From positions 1-58,682 of the forward strand of contig JARLHO010000022.1 in assembly GCA_031292215.1 (NCBI GenBank): 58,682 nucleotides of DNA, in the 5' to 3' direction. Source of the stretch: Syntrophobacteraceae bacterium (GTDB lineage: Bacteria > Desulfobacterota > Syntrophobacteria > Syntrophobacterales > Syntrophobacteraceae). The notes beneath the pieces were generated by a model. The model was given only the letters and a program-made list of their open reading frames with translations. It was not told the origin of the DNA and ran no database searches. Made by a program: the position numbers and the translations under genes. Shown one piece after another: positions 16,028 to 25,621 of the stretch (positions are counted from its first letter, which is position 1; each line of letters starts with the position of its first letter).

Positions 16028-18139
16028 ATGAAGGGTTATCCAACGTATAAGGTGCTCGTTATTGACGATGATAAGCAGCTTGTGGAGTCGATAGCGCAAT
16101 ACCTTCTGGAACAAAACCTGGATGTTTGCAAGGAATATGGCGCTGAGCGCGCGATTAAAAAAATCAGCCAATACCAGCCGGATATTGTCATATCGGATAT
16201 CAGCATGGCCGATATCGACGGATGGGACTTGTTTAAAAGAACCGCGGCGATGCGAACCAAAATGATTTTTATATTCATGACCGAACACGGCAATATCCCC
16301 GACTCGGCCGATTCGATCAGAAAGGGAGTCTTCGATTACCTGGAAAAGCCATTTTCCTCGCACAAGCTACAGTGCGTGGTAAATTCCGCCATAGACTTTC
16401 TCGATACCCTTGCAGAGAACAAATATCTTAATGGCAGGCTAAACCAGTTGCAGTCGCAGAGCTCCCAGGTCGATCTGCTGCTGAAAAAGGCGGACATGCT
16501 GACCGATTTCATGTCGAGCTTAAAAAATGAAACCTCCACCGAGGAGGTCCTAAAGAAACTGCTGCGAGCCTCCTTGGAGACCACGGGCAGCATCAAAGGC
16601 TCCATTTTTCAGTACCGATCGCGGGAAGCAAGCCTTGAGCTGGTGATGATCGACTGGCTTGAAAACAGCAACGGACTGAGCTCGTACGGCTGCTTTGAGG
16701 CTGTGGATAAACCAAGCGGGCAAACGGAGGGGGCCTTTTCGCCCGAACTGCCCCAAAAGCCTCGGAGCGCGCAGGGACGGTGCGGGAAGCCTGAAAAGTT
16801 TTCGCTGACCATCCCGGTTGAGGATGCTCACACGACCTGGGGGATTTTGTACCTGCACGGCAAAATAGGCGGAGGCCAGTATAGTTCGGAAGATTTCATA
16901 AACGTCTCCTCGCTTACAAGAAAAGCGGTAGAAATTCTTAATCAAATCGAGTACATGGGCCAACACTCGATTTTTAGCACCGACAGGGAAAAGCTGCAAA
17001 AAGAGCATCGGCGGCTGCAGATTCATAAAACGTCGCTAAAAAGATCATCATCGGTGGCGTCGGTGCTGGTAGATGGTAATTTATCGGTATTGCATGTCTG
17101 TGACAAGTACAAGGACACATTTGGATCAGGCGAAAATATGGCGACCGGTTCCTTTAAAAAGCATAGAATATGGCAAGGAATTGGGACCATTACTCGTGAG
17201 AGGATAACCAATTCGCTGTCATCAAACGAGGTGATAAGCGTTGATGACGCTGTTTCACTGGACACCCACAGTGGAATGCGTCTTTTTAAAATAAAATTTA
17301 TACCTGTTCCGTTATATAAAGGAAATTTTAGTATCGGTATGTATATGATAATAATTGAAGATATAACTGATCAGGAAAAAATTACAAAAAGATTGGCATT
17401 ATTAGAAAATCTGGCCATAATGGGAAAATTCGTTGCAAATATTGCACATGATTTGAACAATCCGCTTGACGGCATCAATCGATTGATTCGAATACTTGAA
17501 ATAAATATCAGCAACGTAGCTTATATTGAGCACGACATATTCGAGATGATCTATTCGGCTATCCGTAGGATGGGCAATACTGTTAGATCGTTCTTGGAAT
17601 GTACAAGAGATGCGATGTTGAAGACTACATCCAGTCCATTGTTAAATCTTATTGATGATGCTCTGTACATAATGGCCCCTACTCTTGAAGACAAGAATAT
17701 ATCCATAGTCAAAAAATATAATACAAAAAATGCGCGCATGGAAATCCCAACGAGTTTCTATCACGTGTTCATAAATATTATCAAGAATGGCTACGATGCA
17801 ATGGACGAGGGCGGGGAGCTGCAGGTCAGGGTAAGCGATGGCGCCGACAAAAAAACGGTCATGGCCATATTCTCCGATAGCGGCCAGGGGATCCCGGCGG
17901 CAATCATGGGAGATGTGACCAGGCCTTTTTTTACGACCAAAGAGGACGGCACGGGGCTGGGGCTGGCGCTTTGCGAGAAAATCTCCAAAGGTTTCGGAGG
18001 AGACATAGTGTTTAAGAACCGTAAGGGCGGCGGATGTGAAGTGAGCGTGATTATCCCGCTTGCACAGGCCGGAAGGGTTGCAGCCCCCCGGGGAGTATTG
18101 GCCGGGGGGGGCGGGAAAGCAGTGGCCCATATTTCCTAG
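16028..18139 (+). CDS. Response-regulator/histidine-kinase hybrid (REC-GAF-PAS-HisKA-HATPase)
   Basis: 703 residues, start ATG 16028 with GAGGGGAG ribosome binding site. Receiver domain 10-120 with Asp57 (VISDISM) and a KPF switch Lys. A coiled linker leads to a GAF-like domain (about 165-315) and a PAS-like segment (about 340-450). The kinase core has H-box His474 (ANIAHDLNNPLDG), N-box (IIKNGYDAM), G1 (FSDSGQGIP) and G2 (TKEDGTGLGLALC). Cytoplasmic, no membrane helices. Putting the receiver first suggests it is a phosphorelay intermediate. Bases 17,100-17,780 are much more AT-rich than both ends of the gene. Confidence 0.87.
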   Translation: MKGYPTYKVLVIDDDKQLVESIAQYLLEQNLDVCKEYGAERAIKKISQYQPDIVISDISMADIDGWDLFKRTAAMRTKMIFIFMTEHGNIPDSADSIRKGVFDYLEKPFSSHKLQCVVNSAIDFLDTLAENKYLNGRLNQLQSQSSQVDLLLKKADMLTDFMSSLKNETSTEEVLKKLLRASLETTGSIKGSIFQYRSREASLELVMIDWLENSNGLSSYGCFEAVDKPSGQTEGAFSPELPQKPRSAQGRCGKPEKFSLTIPVEDAHTTWGILYLHGKIGGGQYSSEDFINVSSLTRKAVEILNQIEYMGQHSIFSTDREKLQKEHRRLQIHKTSLKRSSSVASVLVDGNLSVLHVCDKYKDTFGSGENMATGSFKKHRIWQGIGTITRERITNSLSSNEVISVDDAVSLDTHSGMRLFKIKFIPVPLYKGNFSIGMYMIIIEDITDQEKITKRLALLENLAIMGKFVANIAHDLNNPLDGINRLIRILEINISNVAYIEHDIFEMIYSAIRRMGNTVRSFLECTRDAMLKTTSSPLLNLIDDALYIMAPTLEDKNISIVKKYNTKNARMEIPTSFYHVFINIIKNGYDAMDEGGELQVRVSDGADKKTVMAIFSDSGQGIPAAIMGDVTRPFFTTKEDGTGLGLALCEKISKGFGGDIVFKNRKGGGCEVSVIIPLAQAGRVAAPRGVLAGGGGKAVAHIS

Positions 18140-18430
18140 CGTCGCATCCGGTGAGAGCCTCGATATTTTGGAAGGCGGAGTCCTCGATTGCGGCGAGCGC
18201 CCCAATCGAGTTGAAACCCTCATTTACGTCGGAACCAGTCCCTTTGGATGTGTTATACCAGATTGGGTTCAAGATTAGCCAGATGGGTTGCGCTTCGAGA
18301 CTGTGTCGTAACCGGCCGCCCGGGTAGAGGCAAAGGACAGTTTTTGATTGATGGTTCTGATCTGCGACCGCTCACGGGGTCGTCTCAGGGGGTATCGGCC
18401 TCACGGCCTCAATTGATACCTTGGTATGTT

Positions 18431-18546
18431 TGAACGGAGTTTACTCCATGGTGTGCGAAAAAGCCTGAAATCCCCCCAACCCCCCTTTGAAAAAAAGGGG
18501 GGCGATTGGGCCAAGCCCCTTTCGGCGATTGAACCAAGCCCCTTTC
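18431..18546. repeat. Dispersed C/G-hairpin repeat, copy D
   Basis: Starts with GGAGTTTACTCCATGGTGTGCGA-like sequence shared with copy C, then the C-run/G-run hairpin (here TTTGAAAAAAA in the loop) and GGGCCAAGCCCCTTT. The AAGCCCCTTTC segment is duplicated (18530-18546), and the GTGGGCG-type right end is missing, so this copy is 3'-truncated. Confidence 0.8.
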
Positions 18547-18703
18547 TAAATTACTGCTCATGCGCTTAGGGCAAACAATATTTAAGCGCCCCGGCGCCCT
18601 ATAGCTCAGTTTGCGAATTTCTCTTACGACACAGTCTCTTCGCTACCCCCATCCCACGCCGGCAAACGCATCTTAAACCCTCACGACCTGGGGCAGTAGA
18701 TGG

Positions 18704-18729
18704 CTCACCCCGGCTTTGGCCGGGGTGAG
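18704..18729 (-). terminator. Perfect 11-bp hairpin between convergent genes
   Basis: CTCACCCCGGC-tttg-GCCGGGGTGAG. It lies 115 bp beyond the ppiC-type gene stop. There is no T-tract on either strand, so it may be a bidirectional transcript-end or stability structure. Confidence 0.45.
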
Positions 18730-18844
18730 GATGTCTGCTGCGCGAGACTCCAGGTATCGCGCCCTTTTTAGGCCGTCCGGGGGAGCGGGCAACCCTTTTC
18801 GCTCCCCGGAACATACTTAATCGCATCCCTTTAAATTTTGCCCC

Positions 18845-19831
18845 TTATTTGGCGGCGACAACCGGGGCTGCGGCCTGAGCCGTTTGCGGCTCTTGGGGCC
18901 CGGGAGCATTGGACGCTGTTTGCTCGATTGCCGCCAGTTGTTCCTTATCGATTTTTATTGCGCCATTTTTCTCGACGTTTTGTACGAGCTGCTTAAAGGA
19001 GTCGTGGGCCTTTTTTTGAAAAAGTTTCTCTCGTATATCGTTAAAGGCCACATTGAACGGCTTAAAGCCCGGCGCATAGATCTTGTCGGCTTTAAAAATC
19101 GCATAGCCGGCCTTGGTCGTTATTATGTCGCTTGTCTCCCCCCGGGCGAGCAGAAAGAGGACCCTACCGAGTTCGCTTGGCTTTTTGCTCTCCGATATTG
19201 TTCCGATGAGGCCGCCTCGCCCGCCCGTTGGAAGATCGATAGAGTATTGTTTGGCAAGCTTTGCGAAGTCCTGGCCGTCATGGAGCTTTTTTTGCACCAT
19301 TTGAGCCTCCTCCCGGCTCCTTAGCAGGATATAGCTTGCCTTCACCCTGGGAGGGGTTCTAAACTCCCCCCGGTTTTGGTCATAGTATGCCTTTATTTCC
19401 TGTTCGCTCACCTGCACCTTCGAGCGGATTTGGTCCTCGACCCAGCGGGAGACGATCTGGGTATCTTCGTAGTCCTTTACCCGGGCGATAATGGCGGGGT
19501 CTTTGCGGTATGCCTTGACCGCATCGATTTGCAGGAGCAGTCGGCGTCTTATGAGGTCTTCGAGAATACCCGCTATCTCGGCCTTTGTAAGGGCATCTTT
19601 GCTTTTGGTGGTCTTGTAGCCGGCTATGGCCTGCTCGAGTTGGGACCGGGTGATCGCTATGGTTTTATTTTCGCCCGCAACCGCCACTATGTCGCCTCCA
19701 GCGGGCGCCGCCTTTTTGGTTGCCGTTGGCGAATCGGCCCCGGCGTACGTTTTCCCTGCCGGCGCCCCAACGGCCAGCAAAGCCGCCAGAAGCGAGAGCA
19801 AAACCGTTTTATTTCCCTTTGCACCAAACAT
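18845..19831 (-). CDS. Exported PpiC/SurA-type peptidyl-prolyl isomerase
   Basis: 328 residues. N-terminal signal sequence (LLSLLAALLAVGAPAG...YAGA), then a SurA-N-like helical chaperone region (about 45-165) and a parvulin domain (about 165-265) with VKASYILLRS, ARQ-like FAKLAKQYS, GGRGGLIGTI and GYAIFKADKI motifs. The last 50 residues are Ala/Pro/Gln-rich. Periplasmic foldase for envelope or outer-membrane proteins. It starts 13 bp after the HEAT-repeat gene, with which it presumably forms an operon. Confidence 0.85.
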   Translation of the reverse strand: MFGAKGNKTVLLSLLAALLAVGAPAGKTYAGADSPTATKKAAPAGGDIVAVAGENKTIAITRSQLEQAIAGYKTTKSKDALTKAEIAGILEDLIRRRLLLQIDAVKAYRKDPAIIARVKDYEDTQIVSRWVEDQIRSKVQVSEQEIKAYYDQNRGEFRTPPRVKASYILLRSREEAQMVQKKLHDGQDFAKLAKQYSIDLPTGGRGGLIGTISESKKPSELGRVLFLLARGETSDIITTKAGYAIFKADKIYAPGFKPFNVAFNDIREKLFQKKAHDSFKQLVQNVEKNGAIKIDKEQLAAIEQTASNAPGPQEPQTAQAAAPVVAAK

Positions 19832-19844
19832 AACAGCGCTCCTT

Positions 19845-21182
19845 TCAATTCAAGCTGGAAAGATACTGATTGGCCTTATCCCTTACGAAAGCATCGCTGC
19901 TTTGGGCCGCCTGTTCGAGGGCGCTGCGGTCGGAGGCGCCGTAGAACTTGCCGATCATAAATATTGCCATTTTTCTGGTTTCCGGCTTCTGGTCATCTAG
20001 AAAATCGAACAGGTACTTGTAGTTATCCGCGCTTGCAAACCTCATGTAGGAAAAGAAGGCGTCTTTTCGCAGTTCGGGGTCCTCGGAGGTCAAAAACGGC
20101 TTGATGATGTCCGCGGCTTGCTTTCCCCCCGACTGTGAGATCAGCTTGATCGCTTCCCCCTGTACCTTCGGATCCCCGGTATAGACCAGGGGGGCAAGGG
20201 CTACGGCGAGTTTTTGGCGGCCGGGATTGCCGTGCAGGCCCGGTTCGATCTGCTGGAGCATATCGAGCTGTTTTGCCGGGCTAAGGCCCCCTTCGGTGAG
20301 CACTTTGCCAAAGATATCCGGGGCCGAGGGCATCACCGCGAGCATCGATACGGCGTCCTTTCCGAGCGTGCCGTTTTGGATGGCGTCAACGATCCATTGC
20401 CGTACCTGCGGGTCCTTTGATTCGGAGAGGGCCGCAACGCTGTAGGCCTGGTTTTTCCCGGTAGTCGATTGTGACTGCTGCTTGAGAAGGGAGAAAGCCT
20501 GCGGGGAGCCGGCCTTGGCGAGGGCGGCAAAGGCTGCGCCCCGCACTTCGGGATCATTTGTCTGCGAGATGAGCTTTTCTATAAGAGGAACGCTTTGCGG
20601 GGTAGCCATCATGCCAAGCGCTCGTGACGCCCACCCCAGCATGGCGCTGTCCTCAGGCTTTTGCCCGCCCCCTGCGCCCTGGAGAAAGGCTGAGACTACC
20701 GGCAGGGCTTTGTCTTTTTCCAGTATCGCATCAACTAGAAGGGCTTCTCCCCGGGAGGGGAAATCCTTGTCGAGCGCCTTTTGGGCGAGCAGCTTGCAGG
20801 CCTGCTCGGAGTTTATTCCTCGCTGGGCGAGCACGCCAAGGGTGTTTAAGGCTTCCGAAAGAATAGCCGGGTCCTTGTTGGTGTCGATAAGGGCGACCAG
20901 CCTCTTCATATTGGCGGGTGTGGGATTCATCCGGGTAGCACGCACCTCGGCTATTTCGCCGTTTCTTTCCTGTTCGGCCTGCCGATCGGCATCCGAGGGG
21001 CGGGCAAGGCTTGGGACCGGAGGTGGAGAGTCCTTCTTTGTCACTGAGCTCTTTTGGCCTTTTGCCCCGGCTTGTAGCGCGTTTTTCGACCTGTAGCCGC
21101 TCACAATCGTTGTGATAAGGGCGCTTGCCAAAATCAGCGCCAGAACTGCAAACAGTGAGAATTGGAGCTTTTTGTTGTTCAT
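19845..21182 (-). CDS. Membrane-anchored HEAT-repeat protein
   Basis: 445 residues from ATG 21182 (GGGGGAA ribosome binding site); a longer frame to 21257 lacks a good start. One N-terminal membrane helix (FSLFAVLALILASALITTIV), a charged linker, then repeated helix pairs with HEAT/PBS-lyase character (DPEVRGAAFAALAKAGSPQA, DPELRKDAFFSYMRFASADN, KPETRKMAIFMIGKFYG). The repeats probably face the periplasm as a protein-interaction scaffold. Co-transcription with the downstream isomerase suggests a joint envelope role. Confidence 0.78.
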   Translation of the reverse strand: MNNKKLQFSLFAVLALILASALITTIVSGYRSKNALQAGAKGQKSSVTKKDSPPPVPSLARPSDADRQAEQERNGEIAEVRATRMNPTPANMKRLVALIDTNKDPAILSEALNTLGVLAQRGINSEQACKLLAQKALDKDFPSRGEALLVDAILEKDKALPVVSAFLQGAGGGQKPEDSAMLGWASRALGMMATPQSVPLIEKLISQTNDPEVRGAAFAALAKAGSPQAFSLLKQQSQSTTGKNQAYSVAALSESKDPQVRQWIVDAIQNGTLGKDAVSMLAVMPSAPDIFGKVLTEGGLSPAKQLDMLQQIEPGLHGNPGRQKLAVALAPLVYTGDPKVQGEAIKLISQSGGKQAADIIKPFLTSEDPELRKDAFFSYMRFASADNYKYLFDFLDDQKPETRKMAIFMIGKFYGASDRSALEQAAQSSDAFVRDKANQYLSSLN

Positions 21183-21590
21183 GGTTTTTCCCCCGCGCTG
21201 CCGGAGGAGGTCGACTGAGCGCGCCTCTTCCGTAGGCATATCCGAAAGTGGAATCAATTGGTTTTCACAACGCTATTATCGCATCGTAGCCCTTCTTCTC
21301 CGTTACTCTTGTCTTTGAACCCGACTCCCCGGGGGCCCCGGGGCGCGGGGCCGGCGGCCGGATTCAAGGTCCGCTAAAATAAGCGTTCACACCTATGGGA
21401 GCCCGTTTTTTAAAACCGGAGGGTTGTCGATTTCCGGGCCGCCCCCTCCGAAGAGGGCGGCATGGTATACGTTAGACAAAAAGCCTCCCCCGCGGTGGCG
21501 CGGGGCTAAAAAGCCCCCCGTCACCGCGGGTCTTAAGGGCGCCCCCCGTGTTGCGTGTGCGCGTTGCGGGGGGCGCGCGGTAGACGACTT
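21183..21590. other. Intergenic region with nested inverted repeats
   Basis: About 400 bp between the end of the secreted-protein gene and the HEAT gene. It holds three GC-rich hairpins: near 21438-21462, at 21490-21529, and a C-run/G-run pair at about 21540-21582. No gene supported. Confidence 0.5.
21490..21529. terminator. Nested GC-rich hairpin (cruciform-like)
   Basis: Outer arms CCGCGGTG/CACCGCGG are perfect; inner arms GGGGCT/AGCCCC enclose AAAA. Together with the neighbouring hairpin it probably ends the minus-strand transcript of the gene at 21591-22661. Confidence 0.5.
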
Positions 21591-22661
21591 TTACGGGCAC
21601 GAGGTGCCGCCGATTACGCCGGTTCCCGCCATTCCAATGTACTTCAGGAACACGTTGTCCGCCCCGAAGTAGTAGTCATTGGGGTTGGTGGTTTCCGGAA
21701 TCCCGATGGAGACATCGATCATGTCGCCGCTGCTAAGAGTGAAGCCGGAGGCGAAGTTGCCGACCGGAAACGGGCTGGCGCAGGTCTGGGGCATCGCCAC
21801 AACGATCGATTCGTCAAAGAGAGCCGTCGAAACGAAGGGCAGATCGCAGACCGGGTAGAGCATGCAGTTGGCCTGGGGCTGGGTCCGTGCATAGAGCTGC
21901 TGGATGCAGTTAAAGCCCAGGGAAGCATTGGGGCCGGGGATCGCCACCGCGGTAATGGTGGGAAGCGTCTGCTGCCAGAAGAGCAGGTAGGGGCCGACAT
22001 TGAAAAAGCCCGTCTCGCCCGGGGTGGCGAAGATTCCCGTCGGGCAGTTGAGCGATTCGGTCAGCACGCAGTCTTCGATGTTGATGTTGATGTCCGAGGT
22101 GGGTTTTTCCTGCAGTACGATCCGCCAGCGATAGATGGCCCCTGATCTTTCCGGGGTGAAGACCGATTTGTACGGGAAATGGCAAGTGGAGCCCAGTGCG
22201 TTGCAGGTGAACGTGAAGCAGGGATCCAGCTGTGACTGGTAGTTTGTGCCGGCTACGGCGAAAAACTCCGCCGGCTGGCAGGGTATGGCGGCATAGTTGG
22301 AAGCCACGCAGGCGTATTTTCCGCCAACCCCTGCGCCGCCCGCGGGGGGGAGATTGCCAAAAGGCAGCAGGCCGGCAACGCCAGGCTGCGCCGCGTCGGG
22401 ATAACTCATGCCCTGGACGCTTATCCAGGGGTTGTAGATGACCCCGGAGCTGTAGGTCGTAAAATTGCTGCTCGTCTCCAGACTGCCTCCATTGGCAACG
22501 ATCTCGGCCAGGACCTTGTCTACGAAAATGTTGGCCGAATCGAGCCCCACGGCGTCGAATTCGGGGACATAGCAACTTGCGTGGGCAGTCGAGACAAGAG
22601 CGGTCGCGGGAAGGGCGATCAGCGCGGCCCCAAAAAACCATGTCATGAGTTTCTTAATCAT
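21591..22661 (-). CDS. Secreted protein of unknown function
   Basis: 356 residues from ATG 22661, with an AAGGAG ribosome binding site 7 bp upstream. Clear signal peptide (FFGAALIALPATALV, cleavage after AHA), leaving mature protein starting SCYVPEF. About a dozen cysteines are spread over the mature part (CVASNYAAIPC, CFTFTCNALGSTCHF, CVLTESLNCP), consistent with disulphides in the periplasm or outside. It ends GVIGGTSCP. No catalytic motif recognised. Monocistronic, with hairpins downstream. Confidence 0.72.
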   Translation of the reverse strand: MIKKLMTWFFGAALIALPATALVSTAHASCYVPEFDAVGLDSANIFVDKVLAEIVANGGSLETSSNFTTYSSGVIYNPWISVQGMSYPDAAQPGVAGLLPFGNLPPAGGAGVGGKYACVASNYAAIPCQPAEFFAVAGTNYQSQLDPCFTFTCNALGSTCHFPYKSVFTPERSGAIYRWRIVLQEKPTSDININIEDCVLTESLNCPTGIFATPGETGFFNVGPYLLFWQQTLPTITAVAIPGPNASLGFNCIQQLYARTQPQANCMLYPVCDLPFVSTALFDESIVVAMPQTCASPFPVGNFASGFTLSSGDMIDVSIGIPETTNPNDYYFGADNVFLKYIGMAGTGVIGGTSCP

Positions 22662-23070
22662 ACCGTTCTCCTTAAATTCACAATTTATCAAACCCAACTC
22701 TTTTCCAAACCCCATTGGTAAAGCCAATCGAATAGATACCTACGCCGTTTTATCACCTCCTTTCCTTGCCGGTTCCCCGGGCCGGGCACATCCGGTTTAG
22801 TCCGGGCGCGTTTGCTACTTGAGAACCCGCCCTGGCGCCGGCCCCGGACAAATCCATGGCCACGCTCAAATCCGTTCGGGCAAAGGCAAGCGCCAAGCCC
22901 TAAGACTGAGCGACTTGGCGGCCGCGCCGGCGCCAAAAGCCACGCCGACAGGATTTCCCGAAAACCCTCCTGGCCGCAGCGGGTGTACGAGGCGATTGCC
23001 AGGGGGGAGTGTTTTGACCCGTATTGGATTTGGTTTCGGCCCGAGCCGATTTGTTTATCCAATCTTGCCC
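22662..23070. other. Gene-free stretch upstream of the secreted-protein gene
   Basis: No supportable gene. The leader next to 22661 carries the ribosome binding site of the secreted protein; a GGTGATAAAAC-type sequence lies near 22745-22760 on the minus strand. No known riboswitch recognised. Confidence 0.4.
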
Positions 23071-23179
23071 CGGCCGGGTGGATGAAATGTTTGCCCGCCC
23101 ACGCGATGGTTGCCTTTGCTTTGGAGGAGGCAAAGAGCAAAATCTTACATAACGGTACAAGGCAGATTTTCGTCCTCAT
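23071..23179 (-). pseudogene. Decayed N-terminus of a Trp-rich exported protein paralogue
   Basis: An ATG at 23179 with a GGAGGAGG ribosome binding site encodes MRTKICL...LLFASSKAKATIAW, closely matching the start of the exported protein at 35070 (MRMKIGL...ILFVFSKAQATITW) in both protein and DNA. Similarity fades after about 30 residues, and the frame continues into unrelated low-quality sequence. Read as a truncated gene copy or a signal-peptide relic. Confidence 0.5.
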
Positions 23180-24208
23180 GCACCTCCTCCTCTCCCTGAA
23201 GGTTTGCGGGAATCCACTGGTGTTTGAACGGGCGCTCTTGCCGCGGGGGACGGTCCATAAAAAAGGCGTGGTCGCCGCGCGGGGCACTGCAGGTCCCCCC
23301 GGTTGAGCTTTCCCGCAAGCAGAAGCGATCCCGGGGACTGATTCGGAAAAGGCGCAAGTGCGGCAAGGTCAATCGCCGAGAGGTTGCTGCCTCTGCGGGC
23401 AATAGAGGCAAACGCCGTGCCAAATAAACTAATGAGTCGATTACAAAGGATAAATCGATCTTGCACCCAGGGCGCGCACATTTCTTCGCGCGGCAGGAAA
23501 ACTATTTTCGAGGCCCATGGCCGTGGAGGCAATGGCAGCGATGACTCCCGGGCGCGGGGAGCGCTGCGTCACGACCCGGGTGGAGCCTTCTTACCTCCGG
23601 ACAGCGAGTTTTCGATGGCAAAGCCGCCGCCGCCAAAGGGGTCTAATTTGTTTGACAAAGCGGGGGATCACGGTCTAAAATGGTAGACAAGGATTTTTAT
23701 CTAACTAATCGGTGTGTTGGAGGCCCTTTCGGCCGATTGCCACCATGCCGAGTCTAAATATTGAGATTCCGGCAAGCAACGTTTTTTCTAAAATCCGGGA
23801 ATTTGCCCCCGATGGTGCAATCGATCGAAAGATGACACGGGCAAGGATTTCCCAGTCCTGAAACAATCGATCTGGCACTGAAATTGCCTCAAGGCTCCCT
23901 TGCGAAGTTTCGCTTTGGCAGGGCCGATGTGGTCGGCCACGGGCTGGATAACCCAGCCCTCGGACTGCGAGTTTAGGCAAGGCCAGATGTTGCGCGTAAA
24001 AGGGTTTAAGGGATTTACGGGGTGAAGGGCTCTCCCCTGGAGCTGCCTTCGGGGGGGCGCCCGGATGGTGGTTGCCTTCCAATACCTGCGCGGAGACAAG
24101 GCCTATCGGCAAGCCGTCCCATGGAAGACGACAAAACGGGAGGGGCCTTTGTGGCAGACCGCGCCACGGCTTTCAACGGCCGGCTCGAATGTGGACCGGG
24201 AGTCGCTA
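23180..24208. other. Long gene-free region upstream of the NtrC-type regulator
   Basis: About 1 kb. Apart from the promoter/dyad pair at 23641-23688 I see no gene, repeat or RNA. Reading frames here are short and shift often, which suggests decayed sequence. Confidence 0.45.
23641..23688 (+). promoter_or_regulatory. Candidate promoter overlapped by two dyad 16-mers
   Basis: GTCTAATTTGTTTGAC (23641) and GTCTAAAATGGTAGAC (23673) start 32 bp apart, the same spacing and leading GGGGTCTAA as the pair at 12614/12646. TTGACA (23652-23657) and TAAAAT (23676-23681) with 18 bp between them give a sigma-70-like promoter inside the pair. The next plus-strand gene is the regulator at 24209. Confidence 0.35.
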
Positions 24209-25621
24209 ATGAATTCAAATCGATTATTGGTCGTAGAGGACGACAAAGTGGTCGCTGTCTCTTTGAAGATGTTTCTGCAGAATTTGAATTTTCAAGTTGA
24301 CGTGGCGGCCAATGGGACCGAGGCCTGGGAACTGATTCAGTCGCAAAGCTACGAAATAATCCTTTCGGACATAAATCTTCCGGGGCTTCATGGAAAGGAA
24401 ATCCTTAAGCTTATCAAACGACACGGGGTCGATGTCGAGTTGATACTGTTCACCGGATACGGCAGCGTTAGCGATGCGGTGGAGTGCATAAAGGGTGGGG
24501 CATACGACTATTTTACCAAGCCCATCGATAATGAGAGATTGTCGCTCACAATCCGGCACGCCCTGGAGCGAAAGGCCCTGCGAGATGAAAATAAGGGGCT
24601 AAGGCACGAGCTGGACAAATCCAATTCCCATCATGTCTATTTCCGGTCCAAGCTGATGGAGCTACTGGTTAAAAAGGCGAGCATAGCCGCCGAAACCGAA
24701 GCGACCGTGCTCATAACCGGGGACTCCGGAACGGGCAAGACGCTTTTGGCCAAATTCATTCACGGATGTTCCAAAAAGGCCGGCCAGCCCTTTGTCGAGG
24801 TGTCGTGCGGGGCCTTATCCGAGGGGCTTTTGGAATCCGAGTTGTTCGGCCACAGAAAGGGAGCCTTTACGGGGGCGGACAAGGACAAAAAGGGCAGATT
24901 CGAAGCGGCGCGGGATGGGACCGTTTTTCTAGACGACATCAATTCGGCTTCCATCGGCCTTCAGGCCAAGCTGCTAAAGGTTATAGAGGAAAAGACATTT
25001 GAGCGGGTCGGGGACACCAAGTCGATGTATACGGCCGCCCGGGTGGTTGCGGCCACCAACCGCGACCTGCGAGAGCTTGGCAAAAAAGGGATGTTTCGCG
25101 AGGACCTGTTCCACCGGCTAAACGTGGTAAGCCTTTCGATTCCCAAGCTAAGCGAGAGAAAAGAGGATGTTCCGATCCTGGTGCAACAGTTTTTACAGAA
25201 ATTTTCCCGCAAACACAAAAGAAACATCAAAAAGTTCGATGAGTGGGTGCTGCCTGCCCTTTGCAACTACAACTGGCCGGGAAACGTGCGGGAGTTGGAA
25301 AATGTGATGGAAAGGGCCGTAATATTTTGCCGTGGCTCCGAGATAAGGCTCTCGGATCTGCCCGAGGAGATATCGGGGCTGGGAAAAGGACTTGACCTCC
25401 AGACCCCGACAATGAACCTTTCGGAGGCGTTGCAAAGATTCGAACACCATCTCATCAGCCAGACCCTGGATCTAAACAAGGGGAGCCGAGATAAAACGGC
25501 TAAGGACCTGGGAATCAGCAGGGCGACTCTTTTTAATAAATTGAAAAAATGCTCTTTTGCCTCCGCAAGGAAAAAAGGGGGCCGTAAAGGTATGGGCGAG
25601 GCCGAGGATGGTTTGGGTTAG
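24209..25621 (+). CDS. NtrC-family sigma-54 response regulator
   Basis: 470 residues from ATG 24209 (GGGAG ribosome binding site; the open frame upstream to 24065 lacks coding character). Receiver with Asp54 (ILSDINLPG), AAA+ domain with Walker A (GDSGTGKT), the sigma-54-contacting GAFTGA loop, Walker B (GTVFLDDIN), sensor Arg (AATNRDLREL) and WPGNVRELEN, then a Fis-type HTH (KTAKDLGISRATLFNKLKK). It activates RpoN-dependent promoters. No cognate kinase is adjacent. Its stop overlaps the convergent PilZ gene by 4 bp. Confidence 0.92.
   Translation: MNSNRLLVVEDDKVVAVSLKMFLQNLNFQVDVAANGTEAWELIQSQSYEIILSDINLPGLHGKEILKLIKRHGVDVELILFTGYGSVSDAVECIKGGAYDYFTKPIDNERLSLTIRHALERKALRDENKGLRHELDKSNSHHVYFRSKLMELLVKKASIAAETEATVLITGDSGTGKTLLAKFIHGCSKKAGQPFVEVSCGALSEGLLESELFGHRKGAFTGADKDKKGRFEAARDGTVFLDDINSASIGLQAKLLKVIEEKTFERVGDTKSMYTAARVVAATNRDLRELGKKGMFREDLFHRLNVVSLSIPKLSERKEDVPILVQQFLQKFSRKHKRNIKKFDEWVLPALCNYNWPGNVRELENVMERAVIFCRGSEIRLSDLPEEISGLGKGLDLQTPTMNLSEALQRFEHHLISQTLDLNKGSRDKTAKDLGISRATLFNKLKKCSFASARKKGGRKGMGEAEDGLG

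Larger units (their letters stand above)
18140..18844. other. Intergenic region with repeat copy D and a hairpin
   Basis: About 700 bp between convergent genes. It contains copy D of the dispersed repeat, a half copy of the GATGGGTTGCRCTTCG element (18283) and a strong hairpin at 18704-18729. No gene supported. Confidence 0.5.

Noticed and set aside
18051-18272. Minus-strand gene overlapping the end of the hybrid kinase
   Set aside because: It contains a plausible-looking stretch (VNEGFNSIGALAAIED) but no start signal or family, and half of it is antisense to the kinase.
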